Source of the DNA: Staphylococcus devriesei
Lineage (GTDB): Bacteria; Bacillota; Bacilli; Staphylococcales; Staphylococcaceae
Direction: 5' to 3'
Assembly: GCF_002902625.1 (NCBI RefSeq)
Contig: NZ_PPRG01000021.1
Coordinates: 1 to 39,367 of the forward strand
Length of the DNA stretch: 39,367 bases
The notes below the pieces were generated by a model. That model searched no databases. It was not told where the DNA came from and saw only the letters and a list, made by a program, of their open reading frames with translations. Each line of letters starts with the position of its first letter. Position 1 is the stretch's first letter. The position numbers were made by a program, and so were the translations under genes. This document shows, piece by piece, positions 28,681 through 38,025 of this stretch.

Positions 28681-28950
28681 TATTTTAGAGACGATAATTG
28701 ATTGAATGATTATAAGTTGAACTTATACTGTCTTCATCCCTAGTAAAGGGCGACAAAAGAAATGTCAAAATCTTTAACATCATAATGTACCGCTATCTTT
28801 ACTTTTAGTTTATGTTAATTCCATTAATTTAGGATGAAAAGAACAAAGTTACAAGGATGATAATACTAATAAAGTTTGCTACAGTAGAGAGAAGAAATAG
28901 CTTAAATATAATTTTATAACATACTTATTTATAGAAAGAAGTGGTCGTTA
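28681..28950. other. AT-rich spacer, no gene seen
   Basis: No ORF or RNA gene is visible on either strand. The right end should hold the promoter of the next gene (GATAAT-like -10 near 28858), but no -35 is convincing. Confidence 0.4.
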
Positions 28951-30024
28951 ATGAATAAAATGCGACTCAATCAACTTATTTTATTAATAACTGCGATTAT
29001 CGTGAGTGTAATATTTTATTTTGCCCACATACTTTTGCCATTTATGTTTGGACCTATTATCGCTACATTAATAGTAGTGAAGGTTTTTAAATTAGAAGTA
29101 GTGTGGCCATTTTGGCTTAGCCAAATAGGACTTATTCTACTCGGTGTTCAAATAGGTACTACATTTACATCAGAAGTAATGAATGATATTAAAGATGATT
29201 GCTTCATTATCATTCTCGTAACCGTTTTACTCATTGGACTATCACTTTTAATTGCTTACTTTTTCAAAAAAATTGCACGTGTAAATACTGAAACAGCGAT
29301 ATTAAGCGTTATCCCGGGGGCGCTTAGTCAAATGTTAATCATGGCTGAAGAGAACAAGAAAGCCAATATATTAGTAGTTAGTTTAACGCAAACTTCACGC
29401 GTTATTTTCGTTGTTATTTTAGTTCCTTTTATTTCATTTTTATTTAGTGATAGCGCTAATAATGTTAAAAACGTTGCTAAAGTGACGCCTTTAACAAATG
29501 CGCTTAATCTTCCTCAGATTTTATTTCTCGTAGTAGTAATTGCACTTATTTACATGGTAATGAGTAAAATTAATTTTCCGACTAAACAATTGCTCGCACC
29601 TATTATTGTATTAGTTGTTTGGAATTTAACTACTCATATTACTTTTACGCTTGATAACTATATATTAGCTTCGGCGCAAGTGATTTATATGATTAGAATT
29701 GGATTACAGATTGCTAATTTATTGGGTGATTTAAAGGGAAGGATAGCAGTAGCGATTATCTATCAAAATGTATTATTAATAGTTGGTGCGTTTGTCATGG
29801 TATATATTATTCACTTATTTACGAATAGTTCCATTAATGAGTTATTCTTAGGAGGCGCACCAGGTGGAATGAGCCAAATCGTGTTAGTAGCCATAGCCAC
29901 AGGTGCCGATGTAGCTATGATTTCTAGTTTTCATATCTTTAGAATCTTCTTTATTTTATTCATCGTGGCACCAATCATTAGTTTTTTCTTGAAAATGGGT
30001 ATGGAAAAGTATAATAAAAAATAA
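28951..30024 (+). CDS. AbrB-family membrane protein (putative transporter, PF05145 type)
   Basis: Polytopic membrane protein of 357 residues with about ten hydrophobic helices. It has the two-fold internal repeat of the family named AbrB/ammonia monooxygenase in databases: PGALSQMLIMAEE in the first half and APGGMSQIVLVA in the second, both with the PGxxSQ motif. The database names are misleading; it is unrelated to the DNA-binding AbrB and no oxygenase residues are seen. Likely a transporter of unknown substrate. ATG 28951 follows AGAAAG, a weak ribosome site. It converges on tag with 11 bases between stop codons. Confidence 0.8.
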   Translation: MNKMRLNQLILLITAIIVSVIFYFAHILLPFMFGPIIATLIVVKVFKLEVVWPFWLSQIGLILLGVQIGTTFTSEVMNDIKDDCFIIILVTVLLIGLSLLIAYFFKKIARVNTETAILSVIPGALSQMLIMAEENKKANILVVSLTQTSRVIFVVILVPFISFLFSDSANNVKNVAKVTPLTNALNLPQILFLVVVIALIYMVMSKINFPTKQLLAPIIVLVVWNLTTHITFTLDNYILASAQVIYMIRIGLQIANLLGDLKGRIAVAIIYQNVLLIVGAFVMVYIIHLFTNSSINELFLGGAPGGMSQIVLVAIATGADVAMISSFHIFRIFFILFIVAPIISFFLKMGMEKYNKK

Positions 30025-30035
30025 ATTTTTATCAA

Positions 30036-30593
30036 TCAGTGAGTTGGTTTAAAAGGGCAGTTTTGTAAATGTGCATCATATAATCCAGCAGCTTCTAAAA
30101 ATGAAAACGTGGTAACAGGCCCTAGAAATTTAAATCCATATGCCTTTAAATCTTTAGATAAGCGTGTCGCACGTTCATCAACTGTAATTCTTTCTGATGC
30201 GTGTTGATATTGCATATCTATTGGTTTACCATCAACATAAGACCATAAAAACTGGCTAAAACTATCATAATCTTGCTCAATCTTTAAGTAGCCTTGGGCC
30301 TGAGAGACAATAGCTTCTAATTTTTTACGGTTATGAATAATATTAGGAAATTCCATTAATCGATCGATATCAGTCTCAGACATCTGGGCTATCTTTTCTG
30401 GTTCAAACTGATGAAATGCTTCTTCATAAGAGGCTTTCTTCTTAAGTATAGTAAGCCAAGATAAACCAGCATGTTGAGATTCAAGTGCGATTAATTTAAA
30501 TAAAGCTTTACTATCGTATAGGGGTTGTCCCCAAACATGGTTATGGTAATCCAAATAGATTGGATCTTTAGTGCCAAACGCACATTCATTCAT
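30036..30593 (-). CDS. tag: DNA-3-methyladenine glycosylase I
   Basis: Base-excision repair of 3-methyladenine, 185 residues. Typical NECAFGTKDPIYLDYHNHVWG start, catalytic-pocket LESQHAGLSWLTILKK, and FKFLGPVTTFSFLEAAG toward the end, with the zinc-type Cys/His at both termini (C4, then NCPFKPTH). The ATG read on the minus strand at 30593 has GGAGG behind it (30600-30604); a longer frame starting at 30632 begins in the tag -10 box and is rejected. The only rightward-opposed housekeeping gene here. Confidence 0.93.
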   Translation of the reverse strand: MNECAFGTKDPIYLDYHNHVWGQPLYDSKALFKLIALESQHAGLSWLTILKKKASYEEAFHQFEPEKIAQMSETDIDRLMEFPNIIHNRKKLEAIVSQAQGYLKIEQDYDSFSQFLWSYVDGKPIDMQYQHASERITVDERATRLSKDLKAYGFKFLGPVTTFSFLEAAGLYDAHLQNCPFKPTH

Positions 30594-30611
30594 AAATATA
30601 CCTCCAAGAGA

Positions 30612-30643
30612 TTGACTTATAGCGATTTCCATTATACTATAAT
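30612..30643. promoter_or_regulatory. bidirectional promoter region tag / valS leader
   Basis: ATTATA-C-TATAAT (30631-30643) is symmetric, so it offers TATAAT on both strands: minus 30636-30631 for tag, plus 30638-30643 for the valS T-box leader. Plus-strand TATACT at 30633-30638 is an alternative. TTGACT (30612-30617) is a plus-strand -35 candidate but at 15 or 20 bases spacing. The minus-strand -35 is weak. Confidence 0.45.
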
Positions 30644-30654
30644 TAAGTAATTAA

Positions 30655-30947
30655 ATATATTAATGGGAATAGTAAGTTTGAATGGTAGCACAGAGAGCAT
30701 ATGGTTGGTGTAAATATGTATAGTGTTCATACTGAAGGTAGCCCACTTGACTTTTATTGAAATAATATGTAGGTAAAAGCGTGTTTGAGCGTTAATCATA
30801 ATTAAGTGCAAGAGATTAGGACAAAACTTTACTTTAAGGACGCTATAAAATGGTCGTCTGAAATAGTAATCGTTAATGTCCTAGACTCTTGAATTTAGGT
30901 GGTACCACGGAACATCCGTCCTATATTTTTAGGATGGGTGTTTTTTT
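30655..30947 (+). promoter_or_regulatory. T-box riboswitch (valine) controlling valS
   Basis: tRNA-sensing leader. CAGAGAGC (30691-30698) is the stem I bulge motif; the specifier region reads CTGAAGGTAGCC, placing GTA (Val) at 30738-30740. The T-box AGGTGGTACCACGG is at 30897-30910. The terminator is AACATCCGTCCT (30911-30922) with AGGATGGGTGTT (30931-30942) and a T-run to 30947. The 5' end is approximate, set by the promoter guess. Confidence 0.92.
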
Positions 30948-30968
30948 AATTATTAGGAGGTTTTTTCT

Positions 30969-33599
30969 ATGAACATGGAGCCTAAATATAACCCTCGCGA
31001 AGTAGAAGCGGGGCGTTATGAAGAATGGGTAAGAAATGAGTATTTCAAACCCTCAGAAGAGCAAGATAAAGAAACATATACGATTGTAATTCCCCCTCCA
31101 AATGTTACTGGTAAATTACATTTAGGGCATGCTTGGGATACAACGTTACAAGATATAATTACAAGAATGAAACGTATGCAAGGTTACGATACTCTATATT
31201 TACCAGGTATGGACCATGCAGGTATTGCTACTCAAGCTAAGGTTGAAGCTAAGTTAAAAGAACAAGGTATATCTCGTCATGATATAGGACGTGAGAAGTT
31301 TTTAGAACAAGCTTGGTCTTGGAAAGAAGAATATGCCTCATTTATAAGAAAACAATGGGCTAAACTAGGTCTTGGTCTGGATTATAGTAGAGAACGTTTT
31401 ACCCTAGATGATGGTTTAAGTCAAGCAGTCAAAAAGGTCTTTGTTGATTTATACAATAAAGGAATCATTTACCGTGGCGAGCGTATTATTAACTGGGATC
31501 CTGAAGCGCGTACAGCACTTTCTGATATAGAAGTTATCCATGAAGATGTACAAGGACATTTTTATCACTTTAAATATCCGTATGCAGATGGTAACGGTTA
31601 TATTGAAATTGCTACTACACGTCCAGAAACGATGCTAGGTGATACAGCTATTGTAGTTAACCCTAACGATGATCGTTATAAAGATGTAATAGGCAAAAAA
31701 GTTATATTACCTATCGTTGGTCGTGAGTTACCAATTTTAGCTGATGAATATGTAGATATTGAATTTGGTAGTGGTGCTATGAAAGTAACACCTGCACATG
31801 ACCCTAACGATTTTGAAATAGGTCAACGTCACGACTTAGAAAACATCATCGTGATGGATGAGAATGGTAAAATGAATGATAAAGCAGACAAATATGCTGG
31901 TTTAGACCGCTTCGAGTGTCGTAAACAACTAGTTGAAGATCTGAAAGAACAAGATTTGGTTATTAAAATCGAAGAACATGTTCATTCAGTTGGTCATTCA
32001 GAACGTACAGGCGCAGTAGTAGAACCATATCTATCTACGCAATGGTTTGTGAAAATGAAACCTTTAGCGCAACGTGCATTAGATAACCAAAATACGGATG
32101 ATCGCATTGACTTTTATCCACCACGTTTTGAAAATACATTTAACCGTTGGATGGAAGAAATTAGAGATTGGACTATTTCACGTCAATTATGGTGGGGTCA
32201 TCAAATCCCAGCATGGTATCATAAAGAAACTGGTGAAATATACGTAGGGGAGGAAGCACCTCAAGATATTGAAAATTGGGAACAAGATGAAGATGTTTTA
32301 GACACTTGGTTCTCAAGTGCTCTATGGCCATTTTCAACTTTAGGTTGGCCTAATGAAACAGCCGAAGATTTCAAACGTTATTACCCTACAAATGCATTAG
32401 TGACGGGTTATGACATTATCTTCTTCTGGGTAGCAAGAATGATCTTCCAAGGGTTAGAATTTACTGATCGTCGCCCATTTAATGATGTACTGCTACATGG
32501 TTTAGTTCGTGCTGAAGATGGGCGTAAAATGAGTAAATCATTAGGTAATGGTGTTGACCCAATGGATGTAATTGAACAGTACGGTGCAGATAGCTTAAGA
32601 TACTTCTTAGCTACAGGTTCATCTCCAGGTCATGATTTACGTTACTCTACTGAAAAAGTAGAATCAGTATGGAACTTCATTAATAAAATTTGGAACGGCG
32701 CACGTTTTAGCTTAATGAACATTGGAGAAGACTTTAAGTATGAAGATATTGATTTAACAGGCGACTTATCGTTGGCAGACAAATGGATATTAACACGCTT
32801 GAATGAAACAATTGAAACCTTAACAAATTTAAGCGATAAATATGAGTTTGGTGAAGTAGGACGAGCGCTATATAACTTCATCTGGGACGAATTCTGTGAT
32901 TGGTATATTGAAATGAGTAAAATACCAATGAATGGTGATAATGAAGCGCAAAAACAAGTCACGCGTTCAGTATTAAGTTATACGCTTGATCAAATCATGC
33001 GTATGCTACATCCATTTATGCCATTTGTTACAGAAAAAATTTGGCAAAGTCTTCCACACGAAGGTGAGACAATTGTTAAAGCATCTTGGCCAACAGTGAA
33101 AGAAGAACTTGTATTTGAAGAAAGTAAGCAAACAATGCAACAACTTGTGGAAATTATTAAGTCAGTACGACAATCACGTGTTGAAGTAAATACGCCACTT
33201 TCAAAAGAAATACCTATTTTCATTCAAGCTAAAGACGAAGATATTAAAGCAACTTTAAATGAAAATGCTGATTACATTCATAAATTCTGCAATCCGAGTG
33301 AATTAATAATTGACACTAATATTGATATTCCTGAAAAAGCTATGACAGCTGTAGTGGTAGCAGGAAAAGTAGTTCTACCATTAGAAGGATTAATTGATAT
33401 GGATAAAGAGATTGCACGTTTAGAAAAAGAATTAGCCAAACTACAAAATGAACTAGATCGTGTAGATAAAAAGTTATCTAACGAGAACTTTGTAAATAAA
33501 GCACCTAAAAAGGTTATTGATGAAGAAAAAGACAAGCAACAACGTTATCAAGAAAAATATGATGGTGTGAAAAACAGAATCGAACAATTAAAAGCATAG
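30969..33599 (+). CDS. valS: valyl-tRNA synthetase
   Basis: Class I synthetase, 876 residues. HIGH motif in [12 protein letters not shown] (about 48-59), large CP1 editing domain with [17 protein letters not shown] in [11 protein letters not shown], anticodon domain, and a C-terminal coiled-coil arm (about 805-875) typical of ValRS. Ribosome site AGGAGG at 30955-30960. The preceding T-box with a GTA specifier agrees. folC follows after 11 bases. Confidence 0.98.
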   Translation: MNMEPKYNPREVEAGRYEEWVRNEYFKPSEEQDKETYTIVIPPPNVTGKLHLGHAWDTTLQDIITRMKRMQGYDTLYLPGMDHAGIATQAKVEAKLKEQGISRHDIGREKFLEQAWSWKEEYASFIRKQWAKLGLGLDYSRERFTLDDGLSQAVKKVFVDLYNKGIIYRGERIINWDPEARTALSDIEVIHEDVQGHFYHFKYPYADGNGYIEIATTRPETMLGDTAIVVNPNDDRYKDVIGKKVILPIVGRELPILADEYVDIEFGSGAMKVTPAHDPNDFEIGQRHDLENIIVMDENGKMNDKADKYAGLDRFECRKQLVEDLKEQDLVIKIEEHVHSVGHSERTGAVVEPYLSTQWFVKMKPLAQRALDNQNTDDRIDFYPPRFENTFNRWMEEIRDWTISRQLWWGHQIPAWYHKETGEIYVGEEAPQDIENWEQDEDVLDTWFSSALWPFSTLGWPNETAEDFKRYYPTNALVTGYDIIFFWVARMIFQGLEFTDRRPFNDVLLHGLVRAEDGRKMSKSLGNGVDPMDVIEQYGADSLRYFLATGSSPGHDLRYSTEKVESVWNFINKIWNGARFSLMNIGEDFKYEDIDLTGDLSLADKWILTRLNETIETLTNLSDKYEFGEVGRALYNFIWDEFCDWYIEMSKIPMNGDNEAQKQVTRSVLSYTLDQIMRMLHPFMPFVTEKIWQSLPHEGETIVKASWPTVKEELVFEESKQTMQQLVEIIKSVRQSRVEVNTPLSKEIPIFIQAKDEDIKATLNENADYIHKFCNPSELIIDTNIDIPEKAMTAVVVAGKVVLPLEGLIDMDKEIARLEKELAKLQNELDRVDKKLSNENFVNKAPKKVIDEEKDKQQRYQEKYDGVKNRIEQLKA

Positions 33600-33610
33600 G
33601 AGAATCGCCG

Positions 33611-34873
33611 ATGAATTATCTAGATAGCTTGTATTGGATACATGAACGAACTAAATTTGGCATCAAGCCTGGTGTAAAAAGAATGGAATGGATGTTAGAT
33701 CGTTTGAATAACCCTCAATTAAATATTAGAGGGATTCATGTTGGTGGTACAAATGGTAAAGGCTCTACGGTAGCCTATTTAAGAGCCGCTTTAGTTGAAA
33801 ATGAATATGAAGTAGGTACTTTTACTTCACCGTTTATCGAAACCTTTAATGAAAGAATTAGTTTGAATGGTTATCCTATTACAAATGATGAAATAGTAGA
33901 ATTAGTAGAGAGAGTTAAGCCTGTTAGTGAAGCACTAGAACAAGAAACTGAATTAGGCATTGCTACTGAATTTGAAATTATAACAACAATGATGTTTCTA
34001 TACTTTGGAGAAATCCATCCGGTTGATTTTATTATAGTAGAAGCGGGACTAGGCATTAAAAACGACTCTACGAACGTCTTTAAGCCAATTATCTCTATCT
34101 TGACAAGTATCGGTTTAGATCACACCGATATTTTAGGGAATACGTATTTAGATATTGCTAAAGATAAGGGCGCAATTATTAAACCGAATACGCCTGTGAT
34201 TTATGCAGTAAAAAATGAAGAGGCATTAAAATACATCCGTGATTTAGCTGAAAGTAATGACGCTAAGCCAATTGAGCTAGATCGTGAAATCATAGTGGTG
34301 TCTCAAGATGATGAGTTTACGTATCGTTACAAAGATTATGAATTAGAAACAATCATTTTAAACATGTTGGGTGAGCATCAAAAAGAAAATGCCTCATTAG
34401 CAATTACGGCGCTTATTGAACTAAATGAAGAAGATGTAATTGATTTAGATTTCAATAAAATGATTGATGCAATTGAAAGCGTTAGTTGGACAGGCCGAAT
34501 CGAACAGGTTAAAGAGAATCCTTTGATGATTATCGATGGGGCTCATAATAATGAAAGCGTAGAAGCTTTGACTGATACTATTAAAAATTATTATGATAAT
34601 AGCAAAATGGATATTCTATTTTCTGCCATTAAAGGTAAACCGATTTCTGGTATGTTGAATAGATTATCTGAAATCGCAAATAAAATTTATTTCACTGAAT
34701 TTGATTTTCCAAAAGCCTTAACTAAAGAAGAATTGGCTGAGGATGTAAATGTTGAAAATATTGAATTTATAGATGACTATCTTGAATTTATAAACCGATA
34801 TGATGGTGATGGATTATTAATTACTGGAAGTTTATATTTCATCAGTGAAGTAAAAGCAAAGACCCAATTTTAA
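33611..34873 (+). CDS. folC: folylpolyglutamate synthase / dihydrofolate synthase
   Basis: Adds glutamates to folates (and in many bacteria forms dihydrofolate). Mur-ligase family, 420 residues: P-loop HVGGTNGKGST (about 42-52), TSPFIETFNERI loop, GLDHTDILG metal/substrate stretch, IDGAHNNES in the C-terminal domain. Start ATG 33611 has GGAGAA just upstream (33599-33604), overlapping the valS stop. In the valS transcript; valS-folC-comC order is shared with Bacillus. Confidence 0.94.
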   Translation: MNYLDSLYWIHERTKFGIKPGVKRMEWMLDRLNNPQLNIRGIHVGGTNGKGSTVAYLRAALVENEYEVGTFTSPFIETFNERISLNGYPITNDEIVELVERVKPVSEALEQETELGIATEFEIITTMMFLYFGEIHPVDFIIVEAGLGIKNDSTNVFKPIISILTSIGLDHTDILGNTYLDIAKDKGAIIKPNTPVIYAVKNEEALKYIRDLAESNDAKPIELDREIIVVSQDDEFTYRYKDYELETIILNMLGEHQKENASLAITALIELNEEDVIDLDFNKMIDAIESVSWTGRIEQVKENPLMIIDGAHNNESVEALTDTIKNYYDNSKMDILFSAIKGKPISGMLNRLSEIANKIYFTEFDFPKALTKEELAEDVNVENIEFIDDYLEFINRYDGDGLLITGSLYFISEVKAKTQF

Positions 34874-34899
34874 TTTAAAATATTAAACACTTTCCTTAA

Positions 34900-34946
34900 G
34901 AGGCTAAGCCATTAAAATAGCAATGGCTTAGCCTCATTATTTTTTG
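34900..34946 (+). terminator. intrinsic terminator after folC
   Basis: Perfect 14-base stem GAGGCTAAGCCATT (34900-34913) with AATGGCTTAGCCTC (34922-34935), then ATTATTTTTT. It is symmetrical enough to work on the other strand as well. Confidence 0.9.
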
Positions 34947-35036
34947 TATATAAAACCAATTTTTAAAAGTCTAAAATGATATGTTGTAATAATTTTGAAA
35001 ATAGAGAACTAAATTATATAACGTATCAAAATATAA

Positions 35037-35064
35037 TTTACTTTTAAATCGGCTTAGGTATAAT
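35037..35064 (+). promoter_or_regulatory. comC-radC promoter
   Basis: TATAAT at 35059-35064 with TTTACT at 35037-35042 (16-base spacer). The predicted start, about 35071, falls on the ribosome site AAGGAG itself, so the leader would be very short. No ComK box was recognised. Confidence 0.5.
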
Positions 35065-35083
35065 AAGTCTAAGGAGTTGTTGT

Positions 35084-35773
35084 ATGTTTTTATTAGCTTA
35101 TTCATGCAGTGTAATTTTTAGTTACTTATATCATTTAACTACAGTTGATAAATTGAATCTTAAGTATTTCATAATGTATTCTAAATGTGATTATTGCAGT
35201 CGACGATTGAGTTGGCTTGAGCTCTTACCAATCATTAGTTTTATTTATCTGAAAGGGAGAACCTTATGTTGTAATAAGAGGTTAAGTCTCAATTATTTTA
35301 TTGGAGAAACCCTTGCTTTTATAATTCTTCCTTTTACCTCATTTAACTATTTTGATGTAAACACACCTTTATTTTTAACTACCTTTTTGTTTTTACTAAC
35401 TATGGCTTTATACGATATCCAAACTTTGACGCTTAATATAAATTTAGTCATTATACTGCTAATGATTTCTATTTTTATAGCGCCACTTCATTTTCATACC
35501 TTTTTATTATTCGCACCGCTATTCCATTTATGCTTTTTATTTAACCCTCACCAAATTGGCTACGGAGATATTCTTCTTCTTACAGTTTTATCACTCTTTT
35601 ATCCGTATAAATTTTTTATAACCTTTGTAACTTTTACATTTGCAATTGCACTAATTTTTTCAAGTCTAATGTTATTAATTGGGCAACGACATTATATTCC
35701 CCTTATTCCATTTATATTAGTCAGTTATGTTATTACCAGCTATTTTTACCACGATATAATCATTAATTTATAG
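35084..35773 (+). CDS. comC: prepilin peptidase ComC
   Basis: Membrane aspartyl peptidase that cleaves and methylates the ComG pseudopilins of the DNA-uptake machine. 229 residues, several hydrophobic helices. Catalytic aspartates D111 (in ALYDIQ) and D162 (in GYGD) are present. The cytoplasmic zinc-type loop has C35-x2-C38, but the second pair, CxxC in Bacillus, is replaced by T60-L-C62-C63, so its metal binding may differ. The ATG start has AAGGAG at 35071-35076. Twelve bases before radC. Confidence 0.88.
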   Translation: MFLLAYSCSVIFSYLYHLTTVDKLNLKYFIMYSKCDYCSRRLSWLELLPIISFIYLKGRTLCCNKRLSLNYFIGETLAFIILPFTSFNYFDVNTPLFLTTFLFLLTMALYDIQTLTLNINLVIILLMISIFIAPLHFHTFLLFAPLFHLCFLFNPHQIGYGDILLLTVLSLFYPYKFFITFVTFTFAIALIFSSLMLLIGQRHYIPLIPFILVSYVITSYFYHDIIINL

Positions 35774-35785
35774 GAGGAAGATTTT

Positions 35786-36463
35786 TTGAATATTAAAGAT
35801 ATGGCTAAAAGTGAGTTGCCAAGAGAACGTTTAATACAACAAGGAGAAAAGAGTCTATCTAATAGTGAATTATTAGCTATCTTAATAAATACAGGAAGAC
35901 AAGGATATTCTAGCATCGATATAGCTAATGATATTATGAACCAATATGGTAGTTTGAAAGAACTAAAACATTTATCAATTGATGATTTAATAAAGAATAA
36001 AGGGATTGGCTTACATAAAGCGGTGACATTAAAAGCAGCATTCGAATTAGGAGAAAGGATGAATGCTAGATGTACTTTAGAAAAAGTTAAGATTAAATCC
36101 CCACAAGATGTGGCAGATATGATGATGTCAAAAATGAAAGATTTAACTCAAGAACACTTTGTAGCATTATTTTTAAATTCTAAAAATATAGTGATTAAAG
36201 AAGAAATTATATATAAAGGGACATTGAATTCATCGGTGATTCATCCTAGAGAAGTATTTAATGCAGCGATTAGAGCTTCGAGCAATTCTATTATTGTCGT
36301 TCATAATCATCCATCAGGAGATGTCACACCATCGAATGAGGATATCACTACGACGATAAGGCTAAAGGAATGTGGTCATATTTTAGGAATTGATTTATTA
36401 GATCACATTATTATTGGAGATCATAAATTCACAAGTTTAGTCGAAGAAGGGTATTTCGAATAA
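35786..36463 (+). CDS. radC: RadC-family JAB/MPN domain protein
   Basis: 225 residues: N-terminal helix-hairpin-helix part ([21 protein letters not shown]) and C-terminal JAMM metalloprotease-like domain with H173, H175, S183 and D186 in [14 protein letters not shown]. Despite its name it is not an established repair protein; its role is unknown, and links to transformation have been suggested from comC-like neighbours. The start is TTG at 35786 behind TAGGAGGAAG (35771-35780); the SD overlaps the comC stop. Confidence 0.93.
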   Translation: MNIKDMAKSELPRERLIQQGEKSLSNSELLAILINTGRQGYSSIDIANDIMNQYGSLKELKHLSIDDLIKNKGIGLHKAVTLKAAFELGERMNARCTLEKVKIKSPQDVADMMMSKMKDLTQEHFVALFLNSKNIVIKEEIIYKGTLNSSVIHPREVFNAAIRASSNSIIVVHNHPSGDVTPSNEDITTTIRLKECGHILGIDLLDHIIIGDHKFTSLVEEGYFE

Positions 36464-36542
36464 GTATGTCTTTAAAATTTACCATAGTTTATAAAGTTAA
36501 CTTCTTGTATAATAAAACTTAAATTAATGTTTGAGGTGCTTT

Positions 36543-36824
36543 ATGACAATCTTTTTAATCGTGGGTATTTTGATACCTATTATCTATGTCTTGAGGTTAA
36601 ATATAAAACAACACGCTATTAGAATTAAAGAAACGATTATTACTATAGCTTTATCAGTGGTAGGAATAACGATATTTTCATTACTAGGTGTAGTAGTAAG
36701 CCATCAACAAGTCAATATACTATTATTAATCATTGCGTCTATAGTAGTTGGTATAATTTGGGGATTATTATTAGCGGGTGTTTATAAACTTTATAATTAT
36801 TTATCTCATACGTTTAGAAAATAA
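36543..36824 (+). CDS. small conserved membrane protein
   Basis: 93 residues from ATG 36543, with GAGGTG (36533-36538) as ribosome site; a TTG at 36531 in frame is inside that site and is rejected. Three hydrophobic segments (about 1-18, 32-55, 60-80) and a basic C-terminus. TATAAT at 36508-36513 is a probable -10. No motif indicates function. It ends against a long hairpin shared with a convergent small gene. Confidence 0.7.
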   Translation: MTIFLIVGILIPIIYVLRLNIKQHAIRIKETIITIALSVVGITIFSLLGVVVSHQQVNILLLIIASIVVGIIWGLLLAGVYKLYNYLSHTFRK

Positions 36825-36827
36825 AAA

Positions 36828-36877
36828 ATGCTAGTTAGACTATTACGTATTAGTACGTTAAATAGACTAACTAGCAT
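36828..36877. terminator. bidirectional terminator hairpin
   Basis: ATGCTAGTTAG (36828-36838) pairs perfectly with CTAACTAGCAT (36867-36877); inside, after an A-A mismatch, CTATT pairs AATAG and ACGTA pairs TACGT around a TTAG loop, about 21 pairs in all. A-run on the left and T-run on the right let it serve both convergent genes. Confidence 0.85.
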
Positions 36878-36886
36878 ATTTAATTT

Positions 36887-37066
36887 TTATGGTAAATAAG
36901 CGGTAATTACTTGATAATTTTCAAGAATCCATAGTATGCCTTGATAAGCTAAATATAATCCCAACACTACTATAGCTGCCGAAATAATAAATCTTAAAAT
37001 TGCAAGGCCTACTCTGAATAATAAAATCACAAGTAATGCTATTAAAATGATGCTTAGAATATTCAT
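36887..37066 (-). CDS. small two-helix membrane protein
   Basis: 59 residues, start ATG read on the minus strand at 37066, with GAGGAG nine bases upstream (37076-37081); an in-frame GTG at 37075 is possible but touches the ribosome site. Two hydrophobic helices (about 3-22 and 27-50) with one arginine each near the interface, C-terminus ENYQVITAYLP. Function unknown. The good ribosome site and the shared terminator argue that it is real. Confidence 0.65.
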   Translation of the reverse strand: MNILSIILIALLVILLFRVGLAILRFIISAAIVVLGLYLAYQGILWILENYQVITAYLP

Positions 37067-37234
37067 TTTACACACTCCTCGTGAACGCTAATCAATATAG
37101 TATAGTCATATTGTAAAACATTTTTTCATAATTGGGTATCATACTTTAGTTTTCTAGTTACCTCGTACTTAGGACTGATGAAAAATAATAACATTTACCT
37201 TATAATAGCCAAGATTGAAATAGGAGGAGAGCTA

Positions 37235-37708
37235 ATGCGATTTATTCTAAGTATTTTTAAAAATATCATTGCAGTAATGGCTATTATATGTGTTGTATAT
37301 TTTGCATTGAAATATGCTCCCTTTTTGAGAGAACAAGAATGGAATCCAGTCAACCATACGCCTAATAGCACGCAGGTAGGCGCACCTCAAAATATGGTGA
37401 ATAATGAACAAGTTCCAACGAATGGAAAACATTATGTGTTAGAGGAAAATGATATTTTCCAAAATATTCCTCATAGTCAGGTGAAAAATGTGTTTAAGCT
37501 CCTTGATAAAAATGAATTTATGGCAGTTTCTGGATTGGGCAGAATGGGCTACAATGATAATTATATTGCTGGTCAACGTGATGACGAATTTATAATTTAT
37601 AAATTTGGAAGTGACTCCATGAGAGTGTACAGTACTGAAATTGAAATGGAACAAGATTTAAATGCTTTAGGACAAAGTATTGAACTTAAACCACAAGGCT
37701 CATATTAG
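37235..37708 (+). CDS. membrane-anchored hypothetical protein (DUF4930-like)
   Basis: 157 residues from ATG 37235 behind AGGAGGAGA (37222-37230); an in-frame ATG at 37178 lacks a ribosome site. One N-terminal membrane helix (about 8-26), then a low-complexity linker rich in Asn/Pro/Gln, then a folded outer or inner domain (about 65-150) with NEFMAVSGLGRMGYND. I recall a staphylococcal family named DUF4930 with this look, but cannot confirm. Function unknown; near mreC, so an envelope role is possible. Confidence 0.7.
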   Translation: MRFILSIFKNIIAVMAIICVVYFALKYAPFLREQEWNPVNHTPNSTQVGAPQNMVNNEQVPTNGKHYVLEENDIFQNIPHSQVKNVFKLLDKNEFMAVSGLGRMGYNDNYIAGQRDDEFIIYKFGSDSMRVYSTEIEMEQDLNALGQSIELKPQGSY

Positions 37709-37798
37709 AATATGTTGTTTAAATTGTAGTATTTGAAAAGAATAAGTTTTTACGTTAGAGTTTTAGATATGATAATAATTCAAAGGTTGGTGTGAATA

Positions 37799-37942
37799 AT
37801 GTCTGAACAATCTAAAGAAAAACAAGCCAATGAGCAAGCTAAAGCAACAAATTTATTTGCAAAATGGCGTAAAAAAGAAACGCTATATAGCGAAGATGAA
37901 AAAAAGAACAAACAAGATAATAACGAAAAAAATGAAGAATAA
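37799..37942 (+). CDS. 47-residue highly charged protein
   Basis: Short ORF starting MSEQSKEKQ and ending EKNEE. Almost entirely Lys, Glu, Asn, Gln, with one hydrophobic-aromatic island LFAKWRKKETLY (19-30). A ribosome-like AAAGGTTGGTG (37781-37792) precedes ATG 37799 and a strong terminator follows at once, which supports a real gene. Lys-rich composition in AT-rich DNA could also arise by chance. No known function. Confidence 0.5.
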   Translation: MSEQSKEKQANEQAKATNLFAKWRKKETLYSEDEKKNKQDNNEKNEE

Positions 37943-37949
37943 AAGTGGT

Positions 37950-38025
37950 AAAGAGATTAGGTAATGAAGTTTATTTATGCTTGTAACGTAAAGCGATAAT
38001 AAACATAAAACCTAGTCTCTTTTTT
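37950..38025 (+). terminator. long terminator hairpin after the 47-residue gene
   Basis: AAAGAGATTAGGT (37950-37962) pairs with ACCTAGTCTCTTT (38010-38022) with one G-U, followed by TTT; inside, GTTTATT and GCTT pair with AAGC and AATAAAC, making a two-part rod. Confidence 0.8.

Noticed and set aside
28951..30024. Ammonia monooxygenase or AbrB transcription factor
   Set aside because: Database names of this family suggest these, but the protein is all membrane helices with two PGxxSQ repeats and has neither a DNA-binding domain nor metal-oxygenase ligands.
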